Source of the DNA: Fulvivirga kasyanovii
Lineage (GTDB): Bacteria > Bacteroidota > Bacteroidia > Cytophagales > Cyclobacteriaceae
Reading direction: 5' to 3'
Length of the DNA stretch: 33,059 bases
Assembly: GCF_009711405.1 (NCBI RefSeq)
Contig: NZ_SMLW01000640.1
Location: 1 to 33,059 of the forward strand
The notes beneath the pieces were generated by a model that was not told the origin of the DNA, did not search any database, and saw only the letters and a program-made list of their open reading frames with translations. Shown here one piece after another: positions 22,952 through 31,448 of this stretch. Position numbers and translations under genes: made by a program. Position 1 is the first letter of the stretch; every line of letters starts with the position of its first letter.

Positions 22952-25360
22952 ATGCTCAAAAACTACTTTAAAATTGCGGTCAGGAATCTGATCAGGAAAT
23001 CTGGTTATTCGCTGATCAATATTTCCGGACTTGCCGTTGGCCTTTCATGCTGCCTGCTTCTGGCGCTTTACATTACAGATGAACGCAGCTATGATCGTTT
23101 TCATCAGCAGGCAAAAGATATTTACAGGGTAAATACTACGTACGAATATGGCGGTTCGTCAGCTAAAATGTATAATACGCCGACAGCCTTGCTGCCCGGT
23201 ATCCTCAGGGAGTTTTCAGAAGTAAAAACAGGTGTCCGGCTTTTTGATGTGAGCATTTTCAGTCCTGTGGTGGTACAATACGGGCATGAAAAATACCAGG
23301 AGAAAAAATTCCTTTATGCCGACAGCTCATTTTTTGATGTGTTTAGCTTTAAGCTGATCAAAGGAAACCCTTCTACAGCTTTAGCACAACCCAATGCGCT
23401 GGTCGTAACAGAGTCCGCTGCAAAAAAATACTTTGGCGATGCTGACCCAATGGGAAAAATACTCAAAATCAATAGTACTCAGGATTTTCAGGTAACAGGC
23501 GTTGTTGAAGACCAGCCACATAACTCTCATTTCCATTTCGATTTTTTGGCTTCATTCTCCAGCCTCAGTGCTGCCGGGAGTGAAACGTGGTACAGTGCCA
23601 ACTATGCCACCTATATTGTATTTGAAAATGCAGCCAATCGTCAAAAACTTGAGGAAGAGATCTCTGCTTTTGTGGCTGGTCAGCTAGGTGAGGAGTTTGC
23701 CAGTTCCGGTTACAGCTTTTCTTATGACCTCATGCCGATTACAGACATTCACCTGTACTCCGATGTGCAGGCAGAAATGGAACCCCAGGGAAGCATAAAA
23801 AACATTTACATTTTTACAGTTATCGGTATCCTTATCCTTTTGATAGCCTGTATCAATTACATGAACCTGGCCACCGCACGGTCGGCAGACAGGGCTCGGG
23901 AAGTAGGCATGAGGAAGGTTATGGGGGCATTTAAAAAGCAGCTCTTCTATCAGTTTATGGGAGAGTCGGTAATCATCACCTTACTTGCCACAGCCATATC
24001 AATAGCTTTGGTTGGCGCTGTGCTCGGGCCTTTCAATACCTTTACAGGTAAAGCCCTCACGGTCGGGCATCTGCTGAGTTATCCAATATTGCCGGGGCTG
24101 CTTTTGATCATTATTGTGGTAAGTCTGTTGGCAGGGGCTTATCCTGCGCTTAGCCTTGCCTCTTTTCAGCCGGGGGATGTACTCAAAGGCAGCTTTAAAA
24201 GATCTTCGAAAGGTAACTTCCTTCGGAAAATACTTGTGGTGGTGCAGTTTTCAATTTCCATATTCCTGATCATTGGCACTCTGGTGATCTATAAGCAGCT
24301 AAACTTTATGAGAGATAAGAAACTGGGGTATGACAAAGAAAATATGCTGGTAATATCCACCGACAAAGAAGTGAACAAAAACTTCGATCGGATAAAACAG
24401 CAGTTGGAGTTGAGGCCTGATGTAGTGGGGGTTTCCATTGCCTCTGAAAATCCGGCAAACATTAACGGAGGCTATAGCATTCATGTGGAGGGTATGGAAG
24501 GAGAAAAAACTTTATCAGTTAACGCTGTTACGGTGGATAAAGATTTTGTCTCAAATCTGGGTATGGAATTACTTGAAGGCAAAGCTTTCACCGAAGCCGA
24601 TGTGGAGCGGTCGACCCGGGAAGATTTTAATACGAGAGAATACAGCTTTTTGGTGAATGAGGAGCTGGTAAAGCAAATATTGCTTACTCCGGGAGACATC
24701 GTTGGCCGCCGAGCCATGCTCAACGGTAGACAGGGTGTAGTGGCAGGAGTATTGAAGGATTTTCATTTTTCATCATTAAAAAATAAGATAAACCCGCTGG
24801 TGCTTTTTATTGAACCTGCCCAGTACAATGAAATACTGGTGAAGGTCATGCCTGCCGATATGGAGCAAACACTTGCAGGGGTAGCGGCAGTGTGGGCTGA
24901 GCAGGTGCCTCATCGCCCCTTCGACTATCGGTTCCTTGATCAGGAGTATCAAAAACTGTATGACAATGAATTACGGCTGGGCGACATTTTTACCATGTTT
25001 GCGAGCCTGGCTATTATAATTGCCTGTTTAGGGTTGTTCGGACTGGTGGCTTTTACCGTGGAGCAACGTACAAAAGAGATTGGTATCAGGAAAGTGCTGG
25101 GGGCAACAATCGCCAGCCTGTTTCTGCTGGTTTCCCGAGATTTTACCAAGCTTGTCATTATTGCATTTCTCATCACGGCTCCTCTGGCCTATTATGGCAT
25201 GAGCCAATGGCTTGCAGATTTTGAATATAAAGTGACTATAGGCATTTTCCCGATACTTTTGGCCATAGCCGTGGCGTTGTTGCTTTCACTGATCACCATC
25301 AGCTATCAATCTGTAAAGGCCGCCATGATGAACCCGGTGGATACGTTGAGGAATGAATAA
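22952..25360 (+). CDS. FtsX/MacB-like ABC transporter permease
   Basis: 802 residues, the typical size of the two-unit permeases common in Bacteroidota. It opens with MLKNYFKIAVRNLIRKSGYSLINISGLAVGL and a membrane helix, followed by a MacB-like periplasmic domain. A first FtsX unit has helices near 284-306, 333-355 and 378-400 with ATARSADRAREVGMRKVMGA; a second half has its own periplasmic domain (about 430-670) and FtsX unit with TVEQRTKEIGIRKVLGA. The LPLs such as KEIGIRKVLGA contact an ATPase. No ATP-binding gene is adjacent, so the partner is elsewhere. This family generally moves substrates from periplasm outward or transmits force. It ends 21 bases from the convergent crt operon. Confidence 0.92.
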   Translation: MLKNYFKIAVRNLIRKSGYSLINISGLAVGLSCCLLLALYITDERSYDRFHQQAKDIYRVNTTYEYGGSSAKMYNTPTALLPGILREFSEVKTGVRLFDVSIFSPVVVQYGHEKYQEKKFLYADSSFFDVFSFKLIKGNPSTALAQPNALVVTESAAKKYFGDADPMGKILKINSTQDFQVTGVVEDQPHNSHFHFDFLASFSSLSAAGSETWYSANYATYIVFENAANRQKLEEEISAFVAGQLGEEFASSGYSFSYDLMPITDIHLYSDVQAEMEPQGSIKNIYIFTVIGILILLIACINYMNLATARSADRAREVGMRKVMGAFKKQLFYQFMGESVIITLLATAISIALVGAVLGPFNTFTGKALTVGHLLSYPILPGLLLIIIVVSLLAGAYPALSLASFQPGDVLKGSFKRSSKGNFLRKILVVVQFSISIFLIIGTLVIYKQLNFMRDKKLGYDKENMLVISTDKEVNKNFDRIKQQLELRPDVVGVSIASENPANINGGYSIHVEGMEGEKTLSVNAVTVDKDFVSNLGMELLEGKAFTEADVERSTREDFNTREYSFLVNEELVKQILLTPGDIVGRRAMLNGRQGVVAGVLKDFHFSSLKNKINPLVLFIEPAQYNEILVKVMPADMEQTLAGVAAVWAEQVPHRPFDYRFLDQEYQKLYDNELRLGDIFTMFASLAIIIACLGLFGLVAFTVEQRTKEIGIRKVLGATIASLFLLVSRDFTKLVIIAFLITAPLAYYGMSQWLADFEYKVTIGIFPILLAIAVALLLSLITISYQSVKAAMMNPVDTLRNE

Positions 25361-25381
25361 AGGACTGTGGGTAATGGGGGA

Positions 25382-26086
25382 TTATAACGGGTGATCCCTC
25401 AGCTTGTTTTCCAGTTCTTCAAATAAGGTAACATTCATCAGGAGCAGGAGCATACCGTAAAAGGTGTCTTCCACCGGGATAGTGCCCAGCCTGATCCCAA
25501 GGTTTTCCGCATTGTTGTACCATACTACCTGGTCAGGAATGTAAGACCCGGTTAATACGCCGTTGATCAGGAAAAAAGGTACGAGTATGAAGATAAAGCT
25601 AAAATAGAACCTTCCGAGATACTGAGATCTCAGAATGAAAATATGAACCAGTAAGAAGGCGCATAAAGCAAAGAAAGTGACAGAGGTATATGCCCTGTGG
25701 GTATTGCTGGCTGCAATTAAGAATGAGATGGCAATAAGGACCCAGGTGATGGCTGGTGCATACTTTCCTAAATAATCTTCTTTGAAAAGGTACTTAAAAC
25801 TAAAATAGGTAAATACGCAGGCATAGGGAATACAGATAAAAAACAGCCATTCCTCCAAAGGAAGGTTGGCAATGTGTAGCCCGGTTAAATACGTCTCGTT
25901 GAAGCCCCAGATACCCCACTTGGTAAAATATACGTCCCAAAGAATAAAAAGCACCCCGGGTATGGCTATGGCAGGCATCAGGTACTGCCACTTCTGGGAA
26001 AAATTGGCTTTAGGATAAAAACTAAAGGCCAATGGTACCGATATGGCTAGTGAGTTGAGTAAAAGATATAGGTACTGCCAATCCAT
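25382..26086 (-). CDS. crtYcd: Lycopene cyclase, CrtYcd type
   Basis: 234 residues, an integral membrane protein with about seven hydrophobic segments. Two internal repeats each carry the lycopene cyclase domain motif: LPLEEWLFFICIPYACVF near residues 75-92 and IPVEDTFYGMLLLLMNV near 202-218, so it is a natural fusion of the CrtYc and CrtYd halves known as separate subunits in Actinobacteria. It cyclises the ends of lycopene to beta-carotene in the membrane. It is the last gene of the operon and follows crtZ by 53 bases. The specificity (beta rather than epsilon rings) is inferred from the crtZ neighbour. Confidence 0.88.
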   Translation of the reverse strand: MDWQYLYLLLNSLAISVPLAFSFYPKANFSQKWQYLMPAIAIPGVLFILWDVYFTKWGIWGFNETYLTGLHIANLPLEEWLFFICIPYACVFTYFSFKYLFKEDYLGKYAPAITWVLIAISFLIAASNTHRAYTSVTFFALCAFLLVHIFILRSQYLGRFYFSFIFILVPFFLINGVLTGSYIPDQVVWYNNAENLGIRLGTIPVEDTFYGMLLLLMNVTLFEELENKLRDHPL

Positions 26087-26139
26087 TGCTAAAAATATTT
26101 ATTCACACATTTAAAAAATAACATACACAGGTAAGTTTT

Positions 26140-26613
26140 TTACGATTCCCTTATGCTTTTTACTTTATACTTCTTAGGGGCATAAAGGAAACCAAAGGCC
26201 TCGCCATCTTCTTTTGTGTGTTTTTTGTGGTGGATGTAATGAGCATTGATCATACGCTCCAGATATTTACTCCTTTTGCTGGGGCGCCATTTGATTCGCT
26301 GATGTACTATAATGTCATGAAAAATGAAATAAAAGACTCCGTAACACAATATTCCTATCCCAACTGACAATAAATATGGTGAATAGTTGACCAGGGTGGC
26401 GTAGTAGATCAGGCCAATACTCGGCAAGCTGAATACCAGGGCAAACAGGTCATTTCTTTCCAGAGTGTGGTTATGTTTTTTGTGATGCGACCTGTGCCAT
26501 ACCCATAGAAAACCATGCATAATGTACTTATGGGTGAACCATGCCACAAATTCCATAAACAGGAAGGTGACAATGACGATCAATGCGCAAATCAGAATGG
26601 TGAAAATCTCCAT
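26140..26613 (-). CDS. crtZ: Beta-carotene hydroxylase (fatty acid hydroxylase superfamily)
   Basis: 157 residues, usual size for CrtZ. Four histidine clusters for a di-iron centre are present: His28 and His33 (HKYIMH), His40, His43 and His44 (HRSHH), His99 and His104 (HDIIVH), and His125, His128 and His129 (HYIHH). Membrane helices lie at about 5-25 and 55-97. It adds 3-hydroxyls to the beta rings to give beta-cryptoxanthin and zeaxanthin, using O2 and reduced ferredoxin. It begins 12 bases after the SRPBCC gene stop and precedes the cyclase, so it belongs to the same transcript. Confidence 0.92.
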   Translation of the reverse strand: MEIFTILICALIVIVTFLFMEFVAWFTHKYIMHGFLWVWHRSHHKKHNHTLERNDLFALVFSLPSIGLIYYATLVNYSPYLLSVGIGILCYGVFYFIFHDIIVHQRIKWRPSKRSKYLERMINAHYIHHKKHTKEDGEAFGFLYAPKKYKVKSIRES

Positions 26614-26625
26614 ATTTACACTTTT

Positions 26626-27102
26626 TTAAACGGTTACTGTCCTGTTTTGAAAATAATCCTGTAGCACCTTGGAGCGGTGGTCAAAGATAGCCTTTACCTC
26701 TTTTTCAACAAAAATACTATTGGCTATCCTGCCAATAACACCAAAAGGTATGGCATAGTTTACCTCATCGGTCATCTCCACGCCATCTTTAACTTCACGG
26801 AAATGATGCTGATGATGCCAGAGCGCATAGGGGCCAAACCTTTGCTCGTCTACAAAATAATAGGGTTCCCGGACATGTGTAATTTCCGTTACCCAGTCAA
26901 CCGGTATACCGGGTAAAATGTTCACTTTGTAGCAAATGAGCTGACCAGGGTACATTTTTTCCCCGCCGGACGAATATCTGATCTTGAAACCCATATGCTC
27001 CGGTGTTATTTCTTTCAGGTTTTTGGGTGTAGAGAAGAACTCCCATGCCTCCGACAGGCTGATGGGCAAATACTGCGTTTTTTTAAGGTTGTATATTTTC
27101 AT
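26626..27102 (-). CDS. SRPBCC (START-like) ligand-binding family protein
   Basis: 158 residues, soluble, covering one START-like SRPBCC fold: an N-terminal strand YNLKKTQYLPISLSEAWEFFSTPKNLKEITPEHMGF, strands around PGIPVDWVTEITHVREPYYFVDEQRFGPYALWHHQHHF, and a C-terminal helix EVKAIFDHRSKVLQDYF. The HHQHH cluster is conspicuous. Such proteins bind hydrophobic ligands; homologues are often found next to carotenoid genes or SDR-DUF2867 genes in Bacteroidota. Here it follows the SDR gene after 45 bases and precedes crtZ by 12. A role in carotenoid handling or membrane lipid modification is inference only. Confidence 0.82.
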   Translation of the reverse strand: MKIYNLKKTQYLPISLSEAWEFFSTPKNLKEITPEHMGFKIRYSSGGEKMYPGQLICYKVNILPGIPVDWVTEITHVREPYYFVDEQRFGPYALWHHQHHFREVKDGVEMTDEVNYAIPFGVIGRIANSIFVEKEVKAIFDHRSKVLQDYFQNRTVTV

Positions 27103-27147
27103 CTTAGTCTTGAGATATCATTGAGTGCAAAACCCATGTTTCACTTG

Positions 27148-28593
27148 TCATACTTTTACAATTTTAGAAGCCATGCCCGGGAATATGAGAAAATGGAAAG
27201 GCAGTACACAATACCAGTAGATGCGGCCCCAAATGCCCAGCGGCCTGAAAGTCGCTTTTTGCATAAGGATTTTTCTACCCTGGTTTTCTTTAATGTGGAA
27301 CTCCAGCCAGGCCTCTCCGGGCAGCTTCATCTCTGCATATAGCAATAGTTTACGGTCTTTTTCACTGGCCAGCAACACACGCCAGAAATCCAGAGCATCA
27401 CCAGCCTTTAATTCGGTGGGGCTTCTTCGTCCTCTTCTCAGGCCTACACCACCCACAGCTTTATCTAAAAAGCCCCGGATCTCCCACAGGAAATTCCCAT
27501 AGTACCAGCCATTTGTGCCTCCAATAGACCACAGCTTTTTCTTCACCTCCTGGATATCAGCATCAAACTCCACTGTTCTGATGTCATTGAAACATCCATG
27601 CTGCGGTACTTCAATGAAATCGCGGAAGCTATGGTTCATGCCCTCATTAGAAATGGCATCTTTCCAACTGGAGATAACATTCTTCTGGCTGATCCGGCTA
27701 AAAGCCATTTCCAGGGCTTCGTGGTAAGAGTATTTTTTGATGGGTACAAGTTTGTCGATGTTTCCAAGTTTTGCCACCACATCATGCCGCATGCTGTCGA
27801 CCAGGTTGCGTGCCAGGGGATAGGAGGTAGAGGTAACAAAGTATAGCCATAGTGATGATAGCTTCGGGGAAAGTACAGGTACGGTGATTATCAGCCTCTG
27901 TAGCTTTCTCACCGTAGCATACCCCATCAGCATTTGCTTATACGTTAATATGTCAGGTCCGCCGATGTCATATATCTGATCAAAGGTCTCCTCATGGTTC
28001 AGCACGCCAAGCAGGTACTGGATAACATTGCGGACGCCGATGGGCTGGCACCTGGTTTTGAGCCATTTTGGAGCCACCATAACGGGCAGCTTCTCCACCA
28101 GGTCTCTGATGATCTCAAAGGAAGCGCTGCCTGACCCTATTATGATCGCAGCTCTTAGTACGGTTAAAGGTTTCTCAGAGGTCTTTAGAAAGTCTTCCAC
28201 ATTTTTTCTGGAGCTCAGGTGTTCTGACAGCTCGTGGTCGTTGACTATACCGCTGAGGTATATGATCTGACGGGCAGAAGTTCTTTTTATGTATTCCGCA
28301 AAATTCAGTGCCGTGTTTTTCTCAGAATCAGAAAACCCTGCATAGGAACTACTCATGGAGTGTACCAGGTAATATGCCACATCAATATCACCGGGTAAGT
28401 CTTTCAGTGTTTCCTTTTTTTCGAGGTCGGCCTCCAGTACGGTAACAAATCTCAGGAACTCTTCATCAAAATCTTCCCAGTCAAACCTGCGCCTGTCGCG
28501 GACGAGACATACCACATGATGGCCCTCGGCCACCAGAACAGGGAGCAGCCGTCGGCCGATATAACCCGTTGAACCTGTGAGCAGGATTTTCAT
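27148..28593 (-). CDS. SDR family NAD(P)-binding protein with DUF2867 domain
   Basis: 481 residues. The N-terminal half (about 1-290) is an atypical SDR/NmrA-like Rossmann fold with the nucleotide motif Gly7-x-x-Gly10-x-x-Gly13 (TGSTGYIG). The C-terminal half (about 325-480) fits DUF2867, a START-like domain, with RGFLDKAVGGVGLRRGRRSPTELKAGDALDFW and hydrophobic C-terminal residues YWYCVLPFHFLIFPGM. Its start overlaps the photolyase stop by 4 bases (ATGA), so the two are translationally coupled. The two-domain form is common in bacteria but its reaction is unknown. The linked SRPBCC gene suggests that it works on a hydrophobic substrate. Confidence 0.88.
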   Translation of the reverse strand: MKILLTGSTGYIGRRLLPVLVAEGHHVVCLVRDRRRFDWEDFDEEFLRFVTVLEADLEKKETLKDLPGDIDVAYYLVHSMSSSYAGFSDSEKNTALNFAEYIKRTSARQIIYLSGIVNDHELSEHLSSRKNVEDFLKTSEKPLTVLRAAIIIGSGSASFEIIRDLVEKLPVMVAPKWLKTRCQPIGVRNVIQYLLGVLNHEETFDQIYDIGGPDILTYKQMLMGYATVRKLQRLIITVPVLSPKLSSLWLYFVTSTSYPLARNLVDSMRHDVVAKLGNIDKLVPIKKYSYHEALEMAFSRISQKNVISSWKDAISNEGMNHSFRDFIEVPQHGCFNDIRTVEFDADIQEVKKKLWSIGGTNGWYYGNFLWEIRGFLDKAVGGVGLRRGRRSPTELKAGDALDFWRVLLASEKDRKLLLYAEMKLPGEAWLEFHIKENQGRKILMQKATFRPLGIWGRIYWYCVLPFHFLIFPGMASKIVKV

Positions 28594-29891
28594 GACCCTA
28601 ATGCCTGTTTATAAGTTTTGATGGCCCTTTCTCGCGCTGTTTTGTGCTCAACTATCGGCTTGGGATAGCCAAGCTCCTGAAACTCCGGTACCCATTGCCT
28701 GATATATTTTAGCTCCGGATCAAATTTTTTCGTTTGAAGCTCAGGGTTAAACACCCTGAAATACGGTGCCGCATCTACCCCGGTACCGGCCGCCCATTGC
28801 CAGCCGCCGTTGTTGGAAGCAAGTTCATAATCCAGCAGTTTTTTTGCGAAATAGGCCTCGCCCCAGCGCCAGTCTATCAGCAGGTGCTTGGTAAGGAAGC
28901 TGGCCACGATCATCCTCACGCGGTTGTGCATATAGCCCGTAGTGTTAAGCTCCCGCATCCCGGCATCCACAATCGGGTAGCCTGTTTGTCCTTTGCACCA
29001 GAGGTCAAATTCCTTTTCATTATTCCTCCAGTTCAGCTTATTGTATTTCGTCTGGAAGTTTTCGTCTACTACCCTTGGGAAGTGCCAGAGTATCATCTGG
29101 TAAAACTCACGCCAGATAAGCTCATTCAGGTAGACCTTACTTTTTTTCCGGGCTTCATTGGCTATTTTTCTGATGCTCACCGTGCCGAACCTCAGGTGTA
29201 TACCCAGGCGGGATGTGCCATCCACAGCGGGGAAATCGCGGCGCTCTTTATAATGTTCCAGCACCGTGTCTGTCACATTCGGGGATGGGATGTCTATATT
29301 GGCAGGTTTAAACCCTAAGCTTTCAAGCGTTGGCGGCCTTTCAAATTTGCGCTGTACAAAGTTTTTAAAGTGCAGGGCAGATGGCACCGGTTCGTAATTC
29401 TTGTCTGAAATAGTGCTGTGCCACTGCCTGCTATATGGAGTGAAGACCACATAGGGATCTCCATTATCTTTTAATACTTCCGATTTTTCAAGCAGGACGT
29501 GGTCCTTATAAGTTTTGAACTCAATATCATGTTTTTTTAGCAGCGATGCTATGTTTTTGTCCCTTTCCAGCGCATAAGGTTCATAATCATGGTTGGTATA
29601 AACCTTTCTGACCTGATATTGGTCTGTTAGTTTTTTCCATACTTCCTGAGGAGTGCCCTGCTCCACAATAAGCGAGCTGCCTTTGCTTTTGAGGTCGTCA
29701 TTGATGTCCGAAATCTGCTGATGAATAAAGGAGACTCGCGCATCATGCCTGTCTTCCAGGTCATCGAGTATGTTGGTGTCAAAAATGAACAGTAGAAGTA
29801 CCGGCAACTCGTCGCTTAAGGCGTGGTACAGGCCTACATTATCATCCAGCCGCAAATCCCTCCTGAACCAAAAGATGTTTACCGAATCCAT
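28590..29891 (-). CDS. phrB: Deoxyribodipyrimidine photolyase (cryptochrome/photolyase family)
   Basis: 433 residues. The N-terminal alpha/beta antenna domain begins VNIFWFRRDLRLDDNVGLYHAL, the hallmark of class I photolyases. The FAD domain shows NELIWREFYQMILWHFP, TGYPIVDAGMRELNTTGYMHNRVRMIVASFLTKHL, and WRWGEAYFAKKLLDYELASNNGGWQWAAGTGVDAAPYFRVFNP, all standard FAD and lesion-binding motifs. It uses blue light to split UV-made cyclobutane pyrimidine dimers; the length and motifs fit the CPD photolyase group better than CryDASH. Its ATG abuts the stop of the small DUF6435-like gene directly (TAA then ATG), and it overlaps the SDR gene. Sitting inside the carotenoid operon, it is likely light induced. 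Confidence 0.93.
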   Translation of the reverse strand: MDSVNIFWFRRDLRLDDNVGLYHALSDELPVLLLFIFDTNILDDLEDRHDARVSFIHQQISDINDDLKSKGSSLIVEQGTPQEVWKKLTDQYQVRKVYTNHDYEPYALERDKNIASLLKKHDIEFKTYKDHVLLEKSEVLKDNGDPYVVFTPYSRQWHSTISDKNYEPVPSALHFKNFVQRKFERPPTLESLGFKPANIDIPSPNVTDTVLEHYKERRDFPAVDGTSRLGIHLRFGTVSIRKIANEARKKSKVYLNELIWREFYQMILWHFPRVVDENFQTKYNKLNWRNNEKEFDLWCKGQTGYPIVDAGMRELNTTGYMHNRVRMIVASFLTKHLLIDWRWGEAYFAKKLLDYELASNNGGWQWAAGTGVDAAPYFRVFNPELQTKKFDPELKYIRQWVPEFQELGYPKPIVEHKTARERAIKTYKQALGS

Positions 29892-30059
29892 TTAAGTTAA
29901 TTTTTTATCAATCTCTTTCTGTATGGCCTCTGCCTCTTCCATTTTTAAAGCATAAAGTCTGAGGTCGCCCGAACGCTGTATGCGCATAGCCTCTTCCAGA
30001 ATCTTTTTCTTTCTGTTCTTCAATTTTTTAACCGGATCGGGTTTAAAGAATGAAAACAT
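29892..30059 (-). CDS. Small DUF6435-like protein
   Basis: 55 residues, in an open frame of 168 bases that fills the space between idi and the photolyase gene. The sequence starts MFSFFKPDPVKKLKNRKKKI and continues LEEAMRIQRSGDLRLYALK, then MEEAEAIQKEIDKKLT. It is a two-helix, highly charged peptide with a Phe-rich start; this is the pattern I know for the DUF6435 family (MFxxFKxDPxKKL ... A...QR.GD...YA...EEAE.I..EI). The stop touches the photolyase start with no gap, and the start is 25 bases after the idi stop, so it is co-transcribed and probably translationally coupled. The function of the family is unknown. Its ribosome binding site is weak. Confidence 0.8.
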   Translation of the reverse strand: MFSFFKPDPVKKLKNRKKKILEEAMRIQRSGDLRLYALKMEEAEAIQKEIDKKLT

Positions 30060-30084
30060 ATGCTATTGTTATTTTATGACTTAC

Positions 30085-30612
30085 CTACGCCACTTTCAAT
30101 TTCAGATGGGGCGCAATATTTTCGATTATGATTTTGAACCAGTGCGTATAGTGGTCTGCATTGGCTTCTATGTCTGCTTTAAGCGTTTTCAGGTCTACAT
30201 ACTTCCAGTCGTCCACTTCATCTTTATTGATGTTTGGTTCACCGTCAAATGTCCCGGTAAATACGTGGTCGAGCTCATGCTCCGTGAGTTGATTGTCCAG
30301 CTCAGTCTTGTAAATAAATTTATACAGAAACTCCGGCTGGAGGTCTATCCCCATTTCTTCCATCAGTCGTCTTTTGGCAGCCTCATGCACCGGCTCTTCC
30401 GGGCGGGGGTGGCTGCAGCATGTGTTTGTCCACAGTCCGCCTGAGTGATATTTGCCTTCACTTCTTCTTTGAATGAGCAGCTCATGCCGGGAGTTGAAAA
30501 TGAGTACTGAAAACGCCCGGTGCAATACCCCTTTTTTGTGTGCCTCCAGCTTTTCCATTCTTCCGATCTCCCTGTCTTTAGAGTCTACCAATACTACTTC
30601 TTCCATGCTCAA
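30085..30612 (-). CDS. idi: Isopentenyl-diphosphate delta-isomerase, type I
   Basis: 175 residues, a Nudix-fold enzyme. Catalytic Cys66 and metal ligand His68 lie in WTNTCCSHP; the Nudix-like helix is EAAKRRLMEEMGI (78-89), and Glu111 and Glu113 in TEHELDHVF correspond to the acid and Mg/Mn ligands of the E. coli enzyme. It interconverts IPP and DMAPP, feeding GGPP synthesis for carotenoids. Its start overlaps the crtB stop by 4 bases (ATGA). The coupling to crtB supports a dedicated role in pigment precursor supply. Confidence 0.95.
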   Translation of the reverse strand: MSMEEVVLVDSKDREIGRMEKLEAHKKGVLHRAFSVLIFNSRHELLIQRRSEGKYHSGGLWTNTCCSHPRPEEPVHEAAKRRLMEEMGIDLQPEFLYKFIYKTELDNQLTEHELDHVFTGTFDGEPNINKDEVDDWKYVDLKTLKADIEANADHYTHWFKIIIENIAPHLKLKVA

Positions 30613-31445
30613 ATCAGGTTAAGTCTGTGTTTTAAATAGGTATAAAAAAGTATGGAAAACTTTTTCTGGTTAGGTATCCTGATGCGTTTTTCCATTACGT
30701 TGGACGAAGGCGTTCTTCTGATCTTGTTAAACAGGGCGTAATAATAGACATATGCCAGGTAAACCCCAAACCGTGCAGACCGGGGCAATTGCTTGATGCC
30801 TTTAAAACCCATTTTGAAATCACTTTCGATACTTTTTTCGATCTCGGCTTTACTGATCTCATCAAACTGTTCCATGTTAAGACCCGGGAAGTAGGTGCGT
30901 CCCATGTGCTGGTAATCATCACGCAGGTCGCGAAGGAAATTAATTTTTTGAAAAGCAGAGCCCAGCTTCATGGCATAAGGCTTTAGCCGGTCATACTCTG
31001 CCTGATCGCCTTCGCAGAATACCTTCAGGCACATAAGTCCGACCACCTCGGCAGAGCCCAGTATGTACGTTTCAAAACTGTCCATATTGTGGTTAGTTTT
31101 GGTCAGGTCCATGCGCATACTGTAAAGAAACTGCTCTATCAGTTTCCGGTCAATATTATACTTGTTGACCGCATGCTGAAAACTGTTGAGGATCGGGTTG
31201 AGACTTATTCCTTCTTCAATGGCCAGGTACGTATCCTTTTCAAACCTGTCCAGCAGTTGTGGCTTATCATAATCATGAAAAGTATCCACAATCTCATCGG
31301 CAAACCTGACGAAGCCATAAATGGCACATATCGGGTTGCGCAGCTTGGGGTCAAGGCATTTGATAGCCAATGAAAAGGAAGTGCTGTACGATTGGGTTGC
31401 AAGGTAACTACACTTTGTAGAGACCTTATCATAAAGCTCTTTCAT
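30609..31445 (-). CDS. crtB: Phytoene synthase
   Basis: 278 residues, a squalene/phytoene synthase. The first aspartate motif is DEIVD (Asp50-Asp54) and the second is DLRDD (Asp173-Asp177) followed by YQHMGRTYFP, which bind the diphosphates through Mg. It condenses two GGPP to phytoene. Neighbours are crtI, whose stop is 3 bases upstream of this start, and idi, which overlaps at the other end, so the three are one translational block. Squalene synthase is excluded by the crtI partner rather than by a single residue. Confidence 0.94.
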   Translation of the reverse strand: MKELYDKVSTKCSYLATQSYSTSFSLAIKCLDPKLRNPICAIYGFVRFADEIVDTFHDYDKPQLLDRFEKDTYLAIEEGISLNPILNSFQHAVNKYNIDRKLIEQFLYSMRMDLTKTNHNMDSFETYILGSAEVVGLMCLKVFCEGDQAEYDRLKPYAMKLGSAFQKINFLRDLRDDYQHMGRTYFPGLNMEQFDEISKAEIEKSIESDFKMGFKGIKQLPRSARFGVYLAYVYYYALFNKIRRTPSSNVMEKRIRIPNQKKFSILFYTYLKHRLNLI

Positions 31446-31448
31446 AGG

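Noticed and set aside
25375-25400. GGGAT/ATCCC inverted repeat at the convergent end of the permease and crt operon
   Set aside because: Only 5 bp, no T-run, and it overlaps the cyclase stop; not enough to call a terminator.
28590-29891. Photolyase-family protein as CryDASH or photoreceptor
   Set aside because: Length of 433 and class I motifs fit a CPD photolyase better; a sensory role cannot be supported from sequence.
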